64,000 nucleotides of DNA from Deltaproteobacteria bacterium (GTDB taxonomy: Bacteria; Desulfobacterota; Binatia; UBA1149; JAJCZL01): NCBI GenBank assembly GCA_029262415.1, contig JAJCZL010000038.1, positions 70,137-134,136 of the forward strand, read 5' to 3'. Position 1 is the stretch's first letter. Every line of letters starts with the position of its first letter. The notes under the pieces are model-generated. The model ran no database searches and had not been told where the DNA came from. It saw nothing but the letters and a program-made list of their open reading frames with translations. Positions 24,846 through 32,993 of the stretch are shown here, piece by piece. The position numbers were made by a program, and so were the translations under genes.

Positions 24846-26451
24846 CGTTGCCGCCCTCGGTGTTCCGGTCACTAGCCGTCAGATCGGGAAACTTGAAACG
24901 ATCACCCGCGACGATGAGGTCCGGGTTCTCTATTTGTGGGTTCGCCGTGCGAACCGTCTTGAGGATCTCCGGTGAGTAGTCGCCGTAGATGGCGACTGCC
25001 AACTCGATCAAAGTCGCTCCCTGCGCGACTGTGACGAGACTTTCCGAGGTCCGACCCGAATTCGCTGTGGAAACCTCAACGACACCCGCGGTGTTTACGG
25101 CTTGCTTCAATGGGGCATTCACTGGGACTGTCGCGGTAGCGACGATTTCCGGCGCAGGTGGCGGCGGCGTTGCCGGCTTCTCCGTTGCTATGCTGTTGCG
25201 TTGACGGATCGCCGCGATGCGATGTTCATCCGCGGTCGGCGTAAGCGGGGAGTTGACTGCGTCGGTTGGCAGTGCGGTCGCTTGCGCAATCTCTGCTATC
25301 GAGTCGGCGGGCGCAGCCGCGGTTATCGCCACCTCGAGGGCTGCAGAGGCGGCCGTTGGGTGTGAGCTCGGGGGATCGCTTGTCTGTCCAAGTGAAGCGA
25401 CGGCCGGCTGGGCTGCAGGTATGACGGTATCGATCGCAGCGTCGCTGTTAAGGGTGGTGCGCGGCACTGCTATCTCGTCTCTGCGGGCGGACCCAGCGTC
25501 TCCGAAATTCGACAGGTAAAACAGCGCTCCGACGATCCCCACGAGCAGCCCGCCGAGCGCCCAGGCAAGCCCGGAGGCGGCGGACGAATCGACGAGTCTT
25601 GCGCCCCCGGAGCGCGACGGGAAAAAACCTCTGTCTAACTTCACAAGACCGGTGCCCGAGCGTTCGCGCATTGCGGTCACGACCAGGGCTTTGTCGATTT
25701 CTGCGAGATCGCGACCGTACGCGTACAGCATCGCGTTGTGGCACAACACGTTGATCCGGCGCGGGATTCCCAGGGATCGTTTGGCGATCAGATTCAGAGC
25801 GCCGGTTGTAAAGACCTGACTGGTACCGCCTACAGAGGACAGGCGGTGTTCGATATAGGCGAGCGTCTCTTGCTTGCCGAGAGGATTCACGTGGGTACGC
25901 ACTGCGACCCGTTCTGCGACCTGACGAAGCGATGGCTTGCGGAGCTTCGCATCGAGTTCCGGCTGGCCGACTAAGACGATTTGCAGCAGCTTGCGCTTGT
26001 AGGTCTCGTAGTTCGAGAGCAGCCGAAGCTCCTCGAAGGCGTCGTCTGAAAGGTTCTGTGCCTCGTCCACGATCAGTGCGGCGGTGTGCCCTTGACGATC
26101 ACAGTCCAAGAGGAAGTCGTTGAGTTCTTCGAGCAAGTCCAGGCGCGTGGTGCCGTCGGCTCTGCGTCCGAAGTCTTTGAGCGCGCTGCGCAGCAGGCCG
26201 TCGAATGAAAGTTTGGTGTTGGAGACGTAGGCGGTACGGATGCGCGGTCCGAGGCTGCTGAGTAGCGTGTAGAGCAGTGTGGTCTTGCCGGTTCCAACTT
26301 CGCCGACCATCGCAATCAGGCCGCGGCGCTCAAGGAGCCCGAGCTTCAGCGCGGCCAACGCCTCGGTGTGGATCTCGCTCTTATAGAGAAAAGCGGGGTC
26401 CGGCGTGAGCGAGAAAGGCTCGCTGCTCAGTTGGAAGTGTTCGAGGTACAT
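24838..26451 (-). CDS. ExeA/GspA-like membrane ATPase with C-terminal LysM-like domain
   Basis: The 537-residue protein has an N-terminal AAA ATPase domain (1-270): MYLEHFQLSSEPFSLTPDP start, Walker A GEVGTGKTT (50-58), Walker B LIVDEAQNLS and GQPELD sensor-like segment. This architecture is typical of the ATPase in exosortase-type exopolysaccharide loci. A transmembrane helix (about 293-313, LAWALGGLLVGIVGALFYL) leads to a long Pro/Ala-rich periplasmic stretch. A C-terminal segment (LVTVAQGATLIELAVAIYG...NPDLIVAGDRFKFP) resembles LysM and may bind peptidoglycan. It may position the export complex at the wall. Confidence 0.85.
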   Translation of the reverse strand: MYLEHFQLSSEPFSLTPDPAFLYKSEIHTEALAALKLGLLERRGLIAMVGEVGTGKTTLLYTLLSSLGPRIRTAYVSNTKLSFDGLLRSALKDFGRRADGTTRLDLLEELNDFLLDCDRQGHTAALIVDEAQNLSDDAFEELRLLSNYETYKRKLLQIVLVGQPELDAKLRKPSLRQVAERVAVRTHVNPLGKQETLAYIEHRLSSVGGTSQVFTTGALNLIAKRSLGIPRRINVLCHNAMLYAYGRDLAEIDKALVVTAMRERSGTGLVKLDRGFFPSRSGGARLVDSSAASGLAWALGGLLVGIVGALFYLSNFGDAGSARRDEIAVPRTTLNSDAAIDTVIPAAQPAVASLGQTSDPPSSHPTAASAALEVAITAAAPADSIAEIAQATALPTDAVNSPLTPTADEHRIAAIRQRNSIATEKPATPPPPAPEIVATATVPVNAPLKQAVNTAGVVEVSTANSGRTSESLVTVAQGATLIELAVAIYGDYSPEILKTVRTANPQIENPDLIVAGDRFKFPDLTASDRNTEGGNDE

Positions 26452-26468
26452 CCTTGATTCGCTCTCGC

Positions 26469-27935
26469 TTAGGAAGGAATCTCCCCGATCACCGCGATGC
26501 CGGTGGCTCGCGCGGCTTCGTTCGCACTTTTTACGGTTGGGTCGAGTCGGTCCATCAGGTAGGCAAGCGCCAAGCCTGCGAGCAGGCTGAATAGAGTACC
26601 GACTGCGATGCCGAGCGCGGCGCTGGAGCGCAGTGGGGTGGTGGGAACCGTTGCCGGTTCGGCCACCGCGAGGTTCAAGATCTTTGACTCGTCCAGTGCG
26701 TTGCTAAAGCGGACTTCTTCGAGCTTGCGCACGTACGTAGTGTACGACTCTTTCGCTGAGGCAACGTTCTTCTCCAGTTGCTCCCTTTCTGCGCTCAGGC
26801 TGTCGAGTTTCCCGACCAGGCCGCGGTACTTTTCCAATTGGGCGGTCAGATCGGCTACGCGGGCTTGCAGCGCGGCTTTCTGCGTGCGCGCCGCCACCAG
26901 GCTCAGCGCCACTTGGTCTTGGACTGGCAGAGCGTTGGGAATGATGGTGCTGGTGCCGTCGGGATTGACGATGTGGCGGAGCTGGGAGATCTGACGGTCG
27001 ATATCGCGGATCACGGTGCTCGTCGGCGCGTATTGGCCGAGCAGTTGGGTCTTTTGGATCTCCAGGTCCAACATCCGCTGCTGAATCATCGCGGTTGCCT
27101 GATCTACGCCGCCGAATGCCTGCTGGCCGGATTGGCCGGCAAGAAAATCGGCAGTCGCGCGCACTTCGGCGAGTCCCGTCCTCGCGGTTGCGAGCTCCGC
27201 CTCGATGCTGGCGATTCGCGCACGAAGATCGCCTTCGTTCTGCGTCAGGATCTCGGTGCCTGCGCGCTCACGGAATCTTGCCAACGCAGCGTTGTGTTCG
27301 GCGAGATCGGCGGCGGCAAGGTCTTTTTGGCGGTGGAAGAACTCTTCGGTGCTGTCGCTGTTGCTGCGCTTGGCGTTGAGTCCCATGTGGGCGTCGAGCA
27401 GCTCGTTGACCATTGTCGCTGCCCACTTGGGATTGGCGGACTGGAACGAGACGGTGATCAGGCTCGACCTCGGTACAGGCAAAACCGATATTCTGGCGGC
27501 GATGCCGTTGATGATCCGATCGCGGCGGGTGGCTGCTTCGATGCCGTGATAGCGGCGGTAAATCATATGCGGGATATCGAAAGGCAGCGAGACGATGTCG
27601 CTGACGGTCCAGCCGGGTTCTCTAACGCCGATGTTCGGATAAGCGTCGAGCACGGTGCGTACCAGCTCCGGCGACTTCAAGAGTGCGACTTCGGAGTTCA
27701 CCGCGGATTCGCTGGAGCGCGTGACAAAAGGACGTGTTGCAGCATCCGGCGACGCGGCAACGCTTGCGCGCTTCTCGAGAACCATCACTTTCGCAACGGC
27801 GCGGTATACGGGTGGCTTTAGGAGCGCCATTCCGAGGCTGGCGATAGCGCCGATCAGTGTAACGGCCAGAATCAAGCGGCGTCGCCGCACGACCGTGGCG
27901 AGGAGTTCTTTCCATACCAGAGTTGCGTCGTTCAT
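26469..27935 (-). CDS. Wzz/GumC-type polysaccharide co-polymerase
   Basis: The 488-residue inner-membrane protein controls chain length and links synthesis to export. It has an N-terminal membrane helix (about 20-40), the Wzz domain (PPVYRAVAKVMVLEK), a long periplasmic coiled-coil region (about 180-400, with QQRMLDLEIQKTQLLGQ and SLSAEREQLEKNVASAKE), and a C-terminal helix (LGIAVGTLFSLLAGLALAYL). The cytoplasmic kinase domain of Wzc is absent; the separate degenerate kinase gene lies two genes downstream. ATG 27935 begins 2 bases after the wza stop. Confidence 0.9.
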   Translation of the reverse strand: MNDATLVWKELLATVVRRRRLILAVTLIGAIASLGMALLKPPVYRAVAKVMVLEKRASVAASPDAATRPFVTRSSESAVNSEVALLKSPELVRTVLDAYPNIGVREPGWTVSDIVSLPFDIPHMIYRRYHGIEAATRRDRIINGIAARISVLPVPRSSLITVSFQSANPKWAATMVNELLDAHMGLNAKRSNSDSTEEFFHRQKDLAAADLAEHNAALARFRERAGTEILTQNEGDLRARIASIEAELATARTGLAEVRATADFLAGQSGQQAFGGVDQATAMIQQRMLDLEIQKTQLLGQYAPTSTVIRDIDRQISQLRHIVNPDGTSTIIPNALPVQDQVALSLVAARTQKAALQARVADLTAQLEKYRGLVGKLDSLSAEREQLEKNVASAKESYTTYVRKLEEVRFSNALDESKILNLAVAEPATVPTTPLRSSAALGIAVGTLFSLLAGLALAYLMDRLDPTVKSANEAARATGIAVIGEIPS

Positions 27936-27937
27936 CT

Positions 27938-28639
27938 TTATCGCCCGATTGCTATGCCCGGATTGATCGGCAAGAGATCCCGGATGTACTGCTGAACCCA
28001 GACATTGGCATCGCCGATCGCAGAGCGAGGGACCCAAACCACGTCGTAAGGGGCAAGGTAAACGTCCTCGCCCAAATCGCTGCCGTCCTGCACACGTTTC
28101 AAATTCACTTTGCGGGAGACGACTTGGCCATCGGTGCTACGACGAACCACAATGACGGTTCCGCGGTGCGCAGTGGTAAGGAATCCGCCGGCTTCTTGGA
28201 TCGCTTGGTAGAGCGTGATCTGGCCGGTCATCGGCACCATACCCTGAGAGCCGACTTCACCGCCGACGTAGACCTTGTGGCCGGCGAACTGCTGGACGAT
28301 GACGGCAACATCCGGTGTCGCCAACTCGCCGGTGAAGCGTCGAGTAAGATCCTCGTCGAGCTCTTTTGGCGAGCGTCCGGCAGCACGGACTTCGTCAACA
28401 AACGGAAGTGAGATCATGCCATCGGGGCGGATCACTACGTCTTGATCGAGTTCAGGGTTGCGGTAGAAGCGGATCGATAGGGAATCGCCGGGCTGGAGGC
28501 TGTAGGGCTGGAGCTCCGCGGGCACGGATGCGCTGCGGAACAGCGCGCTATCACCGGTATTGGGTAGGTGCTCAGTACTCGCCGAACAGGCCGCTATCGA
28601 GATCGCCACCACCACCGCCACAGTTGTAATCGTCTTCAT
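27938..28639 (-). CDS. Polysaccharide export outer-membrane lipoprotein (Wza type)
   Basis: The 233-residue protein starts with a lipoprotein signal (hydrophobic core, then IAAC with the lipidated Cys near residue 18). A Poly_export domain follows (YSLQPGDSLSIRFYRNPELDQDVVIRPDG, LPFVDEVRAAGRSP), then an SLBB-like domain (VYVGGEVGSQGMVPM, LYQAIQEAGGF). Family members form the outer-membrane exit channel. It is the first gene of the leftward 13-gene operon. ATG 28639 is preferred over 28660 because the lipobox then falls at the usual distance. Confidence 0.92.
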   Translation of the reverse strand: MKTITTVAVVVAISIAACSASTEHLPNTGDSALFRSASVPAELQPYSLQPGDSLSIRFYRNPELDQDVVIRPDGMISLPFVDEVRAAGRSPKELDEDLTRRFTGELATPDVAVIVQQFAGHKVYVGGEVGSQGMVPMTGQITLYQAIQEAGGFLTTAHRGTVIVVRRSTDGQVVSRKVNLKRVQDGSDLGEDVYLAPYDVVWVPRSAIGDANVWVQQYIRDLLPINPGIAIGR

Positions 28640-28881
28640 TGGTCCGTATTCCTTCGACAAATCTATTTTCGCCTGAGTTCGCGTTCAGCCGTCGAACCTT
28701 ATCTAACGTCCAGCGTTCAGACCACTGGTTACGCGCCTTCCCGCATACTAGCCACAGTGCGTGGTAGCATGGCGGGCAGAGTTCCGGTGGCCTTCACTAC
28801 GCAGGCACAGGCCAGGCTCGCCGGCTCTGGTCGTGAGGTGAGCGTCTGACGCACTGCTCACCAGGGATTTCTCGCACAACC

Positions 28882-28899
28882 CACCAGTGTTTACAATGA
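28882..28899 (+). promoter_or_regulatory. Shared upstream motif, copy 2
   Basis: CACCAGTGTTTACAATGA differs at one base from the copy at 12134-12151. It lies between the divergent wza and eboA genes. The two copies sit upstream of different operons, and flanking bases are unrelated, so common regulation is more likely than recent duplication. Confidence 0.35.
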
Positions 28900-28963
28900 C
28901 TAGCATGTTCGTTTTTTGTGCGGAACTTCACTTGACACGACGCGACGTAAACTCCGCTAAGAC

Positions 28964-29007
28964 ACCCGATAGGGTAGCACCTCGAAAGAGGGGGGAAATG
29001 GATTTCC
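28964..29007 (+). other. Three consecutive small hairpins in the eboA leader
   Basis: ACCC-GATA-GGGT (28964-28975), CCTC-GAAA-GAGG (28980-28991, a GNRA loop) and GGAAA-TGGA-TTTCC (28994-29007) follow each other within 44 bases. They could fold into a compact leader RNA. No known riboswitch consensus is recognised. Short tetraloop hairpins do occur by chance. Confidence 0.25.
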
Positions 29008-29116
29008 AAAGGGTGAACGCGACTCGTCAGTATGATGCCGGTCGAGCAGGAAATCGTGCAATCATACACGAATCGCCTCTGCGCCGCAGGGGCTGCCGTG
29101 AGGGGGGCATGCGAAT

Positions 29117-29794
29117 TTGAATGACGAGCTGGAAACCATGATCGCTTCGGCCCTTGCGCCGACCGACGCCGAGTGGCTGCGCGGGGCTGCTGACGAGTTG
29201 CGAACAGGGGATGCGTCTCGGGCGTTATTTGCATTTTTCGCAGGCGCGGGGCGCCGCGCCCGCAGCCTGGCGCCCGAGGCGGTCGGCAAAGCCGCCGCGA
29301 TGCTCGAATCTATGGGCGGCGGCTCGGCGGTCAGCTGGACGCCGGCCGACGTAGTTCGTGCGGTTTTGCTGCTAGCGGTAATTCCCAGGCTGGCAGTAGG
29401 CACTGCCGCTGATTTGTCACGCGAGCTATTTTTGCGCGGGGACAACGCCGAACGCTGCGCACTCATGCGCGGTCTAGGGCTTTGGGACGCCATCGCTGCT
29501 GCCCAGGTACCGGTTGCAGTGGAGGCGTGCCGAACCAACGTCAAGGACGTGTTTGCGGCGATCGCGTGCGATAACCCCTACCCGGCCAGGTACTTCTCGG
29601 AGGCCCAGTTCAACCAGATGGTGCTTAAAGCGCTTCTTCTTGGGCTCGGCCTGGCCCGCGTCGAAGGCCTAGGCAGACGGCGCAACCCCGAGTTAACCCG
29701 GATGGTGAGCGCTTATGCGAACGAACGCCGACACGCCGGGCGTGCGCTGCCCGCCGACATCGATTTGGCCATCGGGCCCCCGGAGACCTCATGA
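29117..29794 (+). CDS. eboA: EboA domain-containing protein
   Basis: This is the first gene of the ebo (eustigmatophyte/bacterial operon) set. The 225-residue, mostly helical protein has the family hallmark around residues 143-180 (CRTNVKDVFAAIACDNPYPA then FSEAQFNQMVLKALLLGLGL). No signal peptide is seen. Its biochemical role is unknown; in cyanobacteria the ebo genes are linked to moving the scytonemin monomer to the periplasm. The in-frame start is TTG 29117 after a G-rich AGGGGGG site; ATG 29138 is an alternative. Its stop overlaps the eboB start as ATGA. Confidence 0.88.
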   Translation: MNDELETMIASALAPTDAEWLRGAADELRTGDASRALFAFFAGAGRRARSLAPEAVGKAAAMLESMGGGSAVSWTPADVVRAVLLLAVIPRLAVGTAADLSRELFLRGDNAERCALMRGLGLWDAIAAAQVPVAVEACRTNVKDVFAAIACDNPYPARYFSEAQFNQMVLKALLLGLGLARVEGLGRRRNPELTRMVSAYANERRHAGRALPADIDLAIGPPETS

Positions 29795-30675
29795 AGCTTC
29801 TTGACCCGCACATCCACATGTCCTCTCGCACCACCGACGATTATCGCAACATGGCCGAAGCCGGCGTCGTTTGTGTGGTCGAGCCGGCCTTCTGGCTCGG
29901 CCAGCCGCGGACTCACGCGGGCAGCTTCGAGGATTATTTCCTGTCGCTGGTTGGCTGGGAGAGGTTCCGTGCCAGCCAGTTCGGCATCCGCCACCTGTGT
30001 ACGATAGGGCTGAACCCAAAAGAGGCGAACAACGAATCGCTGGCCCAGGACGTGATCGACATGCTGCCGCGTTATCTCGAGAAGGAGGGCGTTGTTGCGG
30101 TCGGTGAGATCGGCTTCGACGATATGACCCCTGTTGAGGAGCGTCGCTTCGGCGAGCAGATCGAACTCGCCCGGCGGCACGGTCTGCCGATCCTCGTGCA
30201 CACCCCACACCGAGATAAGCTGCGCGGTACCGAACGTACCATCGCGCTGGTCAGAGAGTGCGGATTCACGCCCGAACTCACGCTCATCGATCACAACACC
30301 GAAGAGACGCTACCGTTAACGCTGGATGCCGGGTGTTGGGCGGGGCATTCGATGTACCCGGAGACCAAGATGGATGAGACGCGAATGGTCGCACTGGTCA
30401 AGAGATACGGGAGTGAAAGAATCCTGATCAACTCGGCTGCCGACTGGGGTTTCAGCGACCCTCTCAAGGTTCCGAAAACCGCCCGGGCGATGCGCGACGG
30501 CGGTATACCGGAGGCGGATATTGAGGCGGTCGTATGGCATAACCCGGTGGCGTTTTTCGCGAGCAGTGGCCGGATCGATGCTTCGGAGTTCGAGGAGCCG
30601 GTGCGCGTTGATCAACGTGAACTCTGGGAAGGCAACTCCGTGCTGCGCGGACAAGAACCAGCGGTCGAGCGATAG
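29791..30675 (+). CDS. eboB: TatD-family metal-dependent hydrolase, EboB
   Basis: The 294-residue protein is an amidohydrolase-superfamily TIM barrel. Metal ligands are visible as DPHIHM at the N-terminus, GEIGFDDM (Glu), LVHTPHR, LIDHNTEE and SAADWGFSD. It is a distinct branch from the TatD DNases, and its substrate in the ebo pathway is unknown. ATG 29791 overlaps eboA by four bases, so the genes are co-translated. The eboF gene follows after 5 bases. Confidence 0.9.
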   Translation: MKLLDPHIHMSSRTTDDYRNMAEAGVVCVVEPAFWLGQPRTHAGSFEDYFLSLVGWERFRASQFGIRHLCTIGLNPKEANNESLAQDVIDMLPRYLEKEGVVAVGEIGFDDMTPVEERRFGEQIELARRHGLPILVHTPHRDKLRGTERTIALVRECGFTPELTLIDHNTEETLPLTLDAGCWAGHSMYPETKMDETRMVALVKRYGSERILINSAADWGFSDPLKVPKTARAMRDGGIPEADIEAVVWHNPVAFFASSGRIDASEFEEPVRVDQRELWEGNSVLRGQEPAVER

Positions 30676-30680
30676 CGGCT

Positions 30681-32054
30681 TTGCGGCGAACAGTTGTTTT
30701 AAACGTTGTGGGTCTCACGCCCTCCCTGCTTGGTAAGTACGCCCCGAACCTCAGCGCTTTTTCCGAGCGCGGTGCCCTGCGTCCGCTGCGGCCCGTTACC
30801 CCCGCGCTGACGTGTAGCGTGCAGTCGACGTTCACGACCGGCCTGCCGCCGAGCGGTCACGGATGTGTCGGCAACGGTTGGTATTTTCGCGATCTGTCCG
30901 AGGTTTGGTTTTGGCGGCAGTCCAACAAGCTTGTCGCTGGTGAGAAGCTCTGGGACGCCGCGCGAAAACGCGATCCCGAGTTCACGTGCGCGAAGATGTT
31001 TTGGTGGTACAACATGTACGCCGACGTCGACTATAGCGTAACACCGCGTCCGATGTATCCGGCCGACGGCCGTAAGATTCCCGACGTGTATGCGTCGCCC
31101 GAAGCGCTGCGCGCCGAACTGACCGAGAAGTTTGGCGCGTTTCCGTTGTTCAGCTTTTGGGGGCCCGGAGCCGACATTGTCTCGACAAAGTGGGTCGCGG
31201 ACGCGTCGATGCACGTCTACCGCACGCGCAAGCCTACCTTGTCACTCGTGTACCTCCCGCATCTCGACTACTGCCTACAAAAGTACGGACCCGATGCCCC
31301 GGCGATTGGTGAGGAGGTGCGCCGTGTCGATGCCTTGTGCGGTGAGATCATTGAAGAAGTAGCGCGTGACGGAGGCGTCGTTGTCGTTCTCTCTGAGTAT
31401 GGCATCGTCCCCGTCACCGGCCCTGTACACATCAATCGACGCTTGCGCGAGGCCGGGCTTGTCGCCGTCCGCGACGAAATGGGCCACGAACTTCTCGACC
31501 CCGGTGCATCGCAAGCGTTTGCGCTCGCTGACCACCAAATCGCCCACGTATACGTGCGAAACCCCGGGCATATAGGACAGGTCCGCGAGATTCTCAGCGG
31601 GCTCGACGGAGTAGACGATGTCCTCGACGAAGAGGGCAAGCGTGCATACGGGATCGACCATCCGCGTTCAGGTGAACTTGTCGCGTTGGCAAAGCCCGAC
31701 CGTTGGTTCAGCTACTACTACTGGCTGGACGACGCGCGGGCGCCGGACTTCGCGCGCACCGTAGAGATCCACAGGAAGCCCGGGTACGATCCTGTGGAAT
31801 TGTTTATTGACCCGTCGATTAGGTTTCCCAAGCTCGCGGTCGCGTGGCGCTTGGCGAAGAAACTGGCGGGGATGCGCACGCTCATGGACGTCATCCCGTT
31901 AGACGCATCGCTGGTCAAAGGCTCCCACGGACGCGTCGGCGATGATCCGGAACGCGGGCCGTTGTTCATGACCTCGGTGCCTTCTACGGTCGGTGCGGGT
32001 GTGGTACCCGCCGAGGACGTCAAAGAGTTGATCCTCAAGCACGTGTTCGGCTGA
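30681..32054 (+). CDS. eboF: Alkaline-phosphatase-superfamily (nucleotide pyrophosphatase-like) protein, EboF
   Basis: The 457-residue protein belongs to the type I phosphodiesterase/nucleotide pyrophosphatase fold. Family blocks include PVTPALTCSVQSTFTTGLPPSGHGCVGNGWYFRD, ARKRDPEFTCAKMFWWYNMY, TPRPMYPADGRK and LPHLDYCLQKYGPD. Some metal-site residues of classic enzymes are changed: the first Asp-Gly is VVGL and the SDHG motif is SEYG. It therefore may not hydrolyse phosphodiesters. The start is TTG 30681, without a strong ribosome site. It ends 6 bases before the stop of convergent eboC. Confidence 0.87.
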   Translation: MRRTVVLNVVGLTPSLLGKYAPNLSAFSERGALRPLRPVTPALTCSVQSTFTTGLPPSGHGCVGNGWYFRDLSEVWFWRQSNKLVAGEKLWDAARKRDPEFTCAKMFWWYNMYADVDYSVTPRPMYPADGRKIPDVYASPEALRAELTEKFGAFPLFSFWGPGADIVSTKWVADASMHVYRTRKPTLSLVYLPHLDYCLQKYGPDAPAIGEEVRRVDALCGEIIEEVARDGGVVVVLSEYGIVPVTGPVHINRRLREAGLVAVRDEMGHELLDPGASQAFALADHQIAHVYVRNPGHIGQVREILSGLDGVDDVLDEEGKRAYGIDHPRSGELVALAKPDRWFSYYYWLDDARAPDFARTVEIHRKPGYDPVELFIDPSIRFPKLAVAWRLAKKLAGMRTLMDVIPLDASLVKGSHGRVGDDPERGPLFMTSVPSTVGAGVVPAEDVKELILKHVFG

Positions 32055-32060
32055 GCTACG

Positions 32061-32993
32061 TCAGGTTCCGCGGACGAAACGCTGCAAGGCGAGAGTGAGC
32101 GGACACAACGCGGCGGTCGCCATAGCGAGGCCGGGTCGGCCGGTCAGCGCGATCGAACAGGCGTCGAGCAGAGCGATCGCCGCGACGAAAACCGCGATCG
32201 ACGCCCCCACTGATGGCTTACCCTGGCTGAGAAGTCGCCGCGTGGTCATGACCGTGACCGCGGCGAAACAGGCGACGAGTCCCCACACCGGAACAATGTA
32301 ACCAAAGTCGGGCGGCGGCGCAGTAGGGGCTGGAGCTGTTGCGGCAGGTATAGACCCCAGTGCGCCGGATGCTGCAGCCGCGAACCACAGTGGTGCAACG
32401 CCGAGGCAGACCAGCGGCCACGACGCCATCGGTCGCGGTGCGTCCTCCATTTTGGCCGCGTATGTCAGGCCGATCAGATAGAAGAAAAGCAGCGCCGCTC
32501 CGGTGGCAACCGTAGGGTTAATCGCGCCCACGACCGCGCATGACGCGGTGACGTAGAGCATCACCCTGCACAGACCCATCACCACGGGACCGGTCGGGTT
32601 CTTTTTATGACTGAAGTCGTACAGGACGATCAGCGCGGCGAGCGCTCCCGCGGCGAACAACGTCGGCCGTACGTTCGCATAAGGCCTTGCGGCCAGCGCC
32701 GCAACCGCGGCCGCGGCCGCAAGCAGCGCAAACCCAGCCGAGCGAACCGTAACGGCGCCGGCTGCCCCGCTCGGGATCGGCCGCTCGGGCCGCGTCGCCG
32801 CGTCTGAGTCTCTGTCGAAGTAGTCGTTGAGAAACATGCCGCCGGTGTAGAAGAGCGAACCGGCGACGCAGAGCAACAACACGGTCGCGAGCCTTGGCTC
32901 CACCCCGGCGAGAACGATGCCGGCGATCACGTTGCTCCACACCGTAGGTAGGTTGGATACTCGCCCAAGTTCGAGTGCGGTGCGAAGTGTCAT
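32061..32993 (-). CDS. eboC: UbiA-family prenyltransferase, EboC
   Basis: The 310-residue integral membrane protein should transfer a prenyl group to an acceptor made by the other Ebo enzymes. The first Asp-rich motif is NDYFDRDSDAATRPERPIPSG and the second is YDFSHKKN, with about eight or nine hydrophobic helices between and after. ATG 32993 is chosen because it overlaps the eboE stop as ATGA and starts the family's MTLRTALELGRVSNLPTVWSN. The upstream open frame is not coding. It is the last gene of the leftward half of the ebo cluster. Confidence 0.91.
   Translation of the reverse strand: MTLRTALELGRVSNLPTVWSNVIAGIVLAGVEPRLATVLLLCVAGSLFYTGGMFLNDYFDRDSDAATRPERPIPSGAAGAVTVRSAGFALLAAAAAVAALAARPYANVRPTLFAAGALAALIVLYDFSHKKNPTGPVVMGLCRVMLYVTASCAVVGAINPTVATGAALLFFYLIGLTYAAKMEDAPRPMASWPLVCLGVAPLWFAAAASGALGSIPAATAPAPTAPPPDFGYIVPVWGLVACFAAVTVMTTRRLLSQGKPSVGASIAVFVAAIALLDACSIALTGRPGLAMATAALCPLTLALQRFVRGT

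Larger units (their letters stand above)
28640..29116. other. Divergent intergenic region between the exopolysaccharide and ebo operons
   Basis: This 477-base region must carry promoters for both wza (leftward) and eboA (rightward). I see no convincing gene. It holds a GGTGAGC/GCTCACC inverted repeat (28837-28862), the 18-base motif shared with 12134-12151, a TTGACA hexamer at 28933 without a good -10, and three small consecutive hairpins (28964-29007). Confidence 0.6.

Noticed and set aside
26778-27821. Rightward 347-codon open frame opposite wzz
   Set aside because: The opposite strand encodes a clear Wzz protein with coiled coil and terminal membrane helices. This frame has no recognisable domain.
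13484-28639. Exosortase/PEP-CTERM sorting system
   Set aside because: The gene order and the ExeA-type ATPase resemble such loci, but no exosortase gene and no PEP-CTERM tail on the secreted proteins is visible in the window.
28964-29107. Known riboswitch (c-di-GMP, cobalamin, TPP or SAM type) upstream of eboA
   Set aside because: None of the conserved core sequences of these classes is present; only short hairpins are seen.
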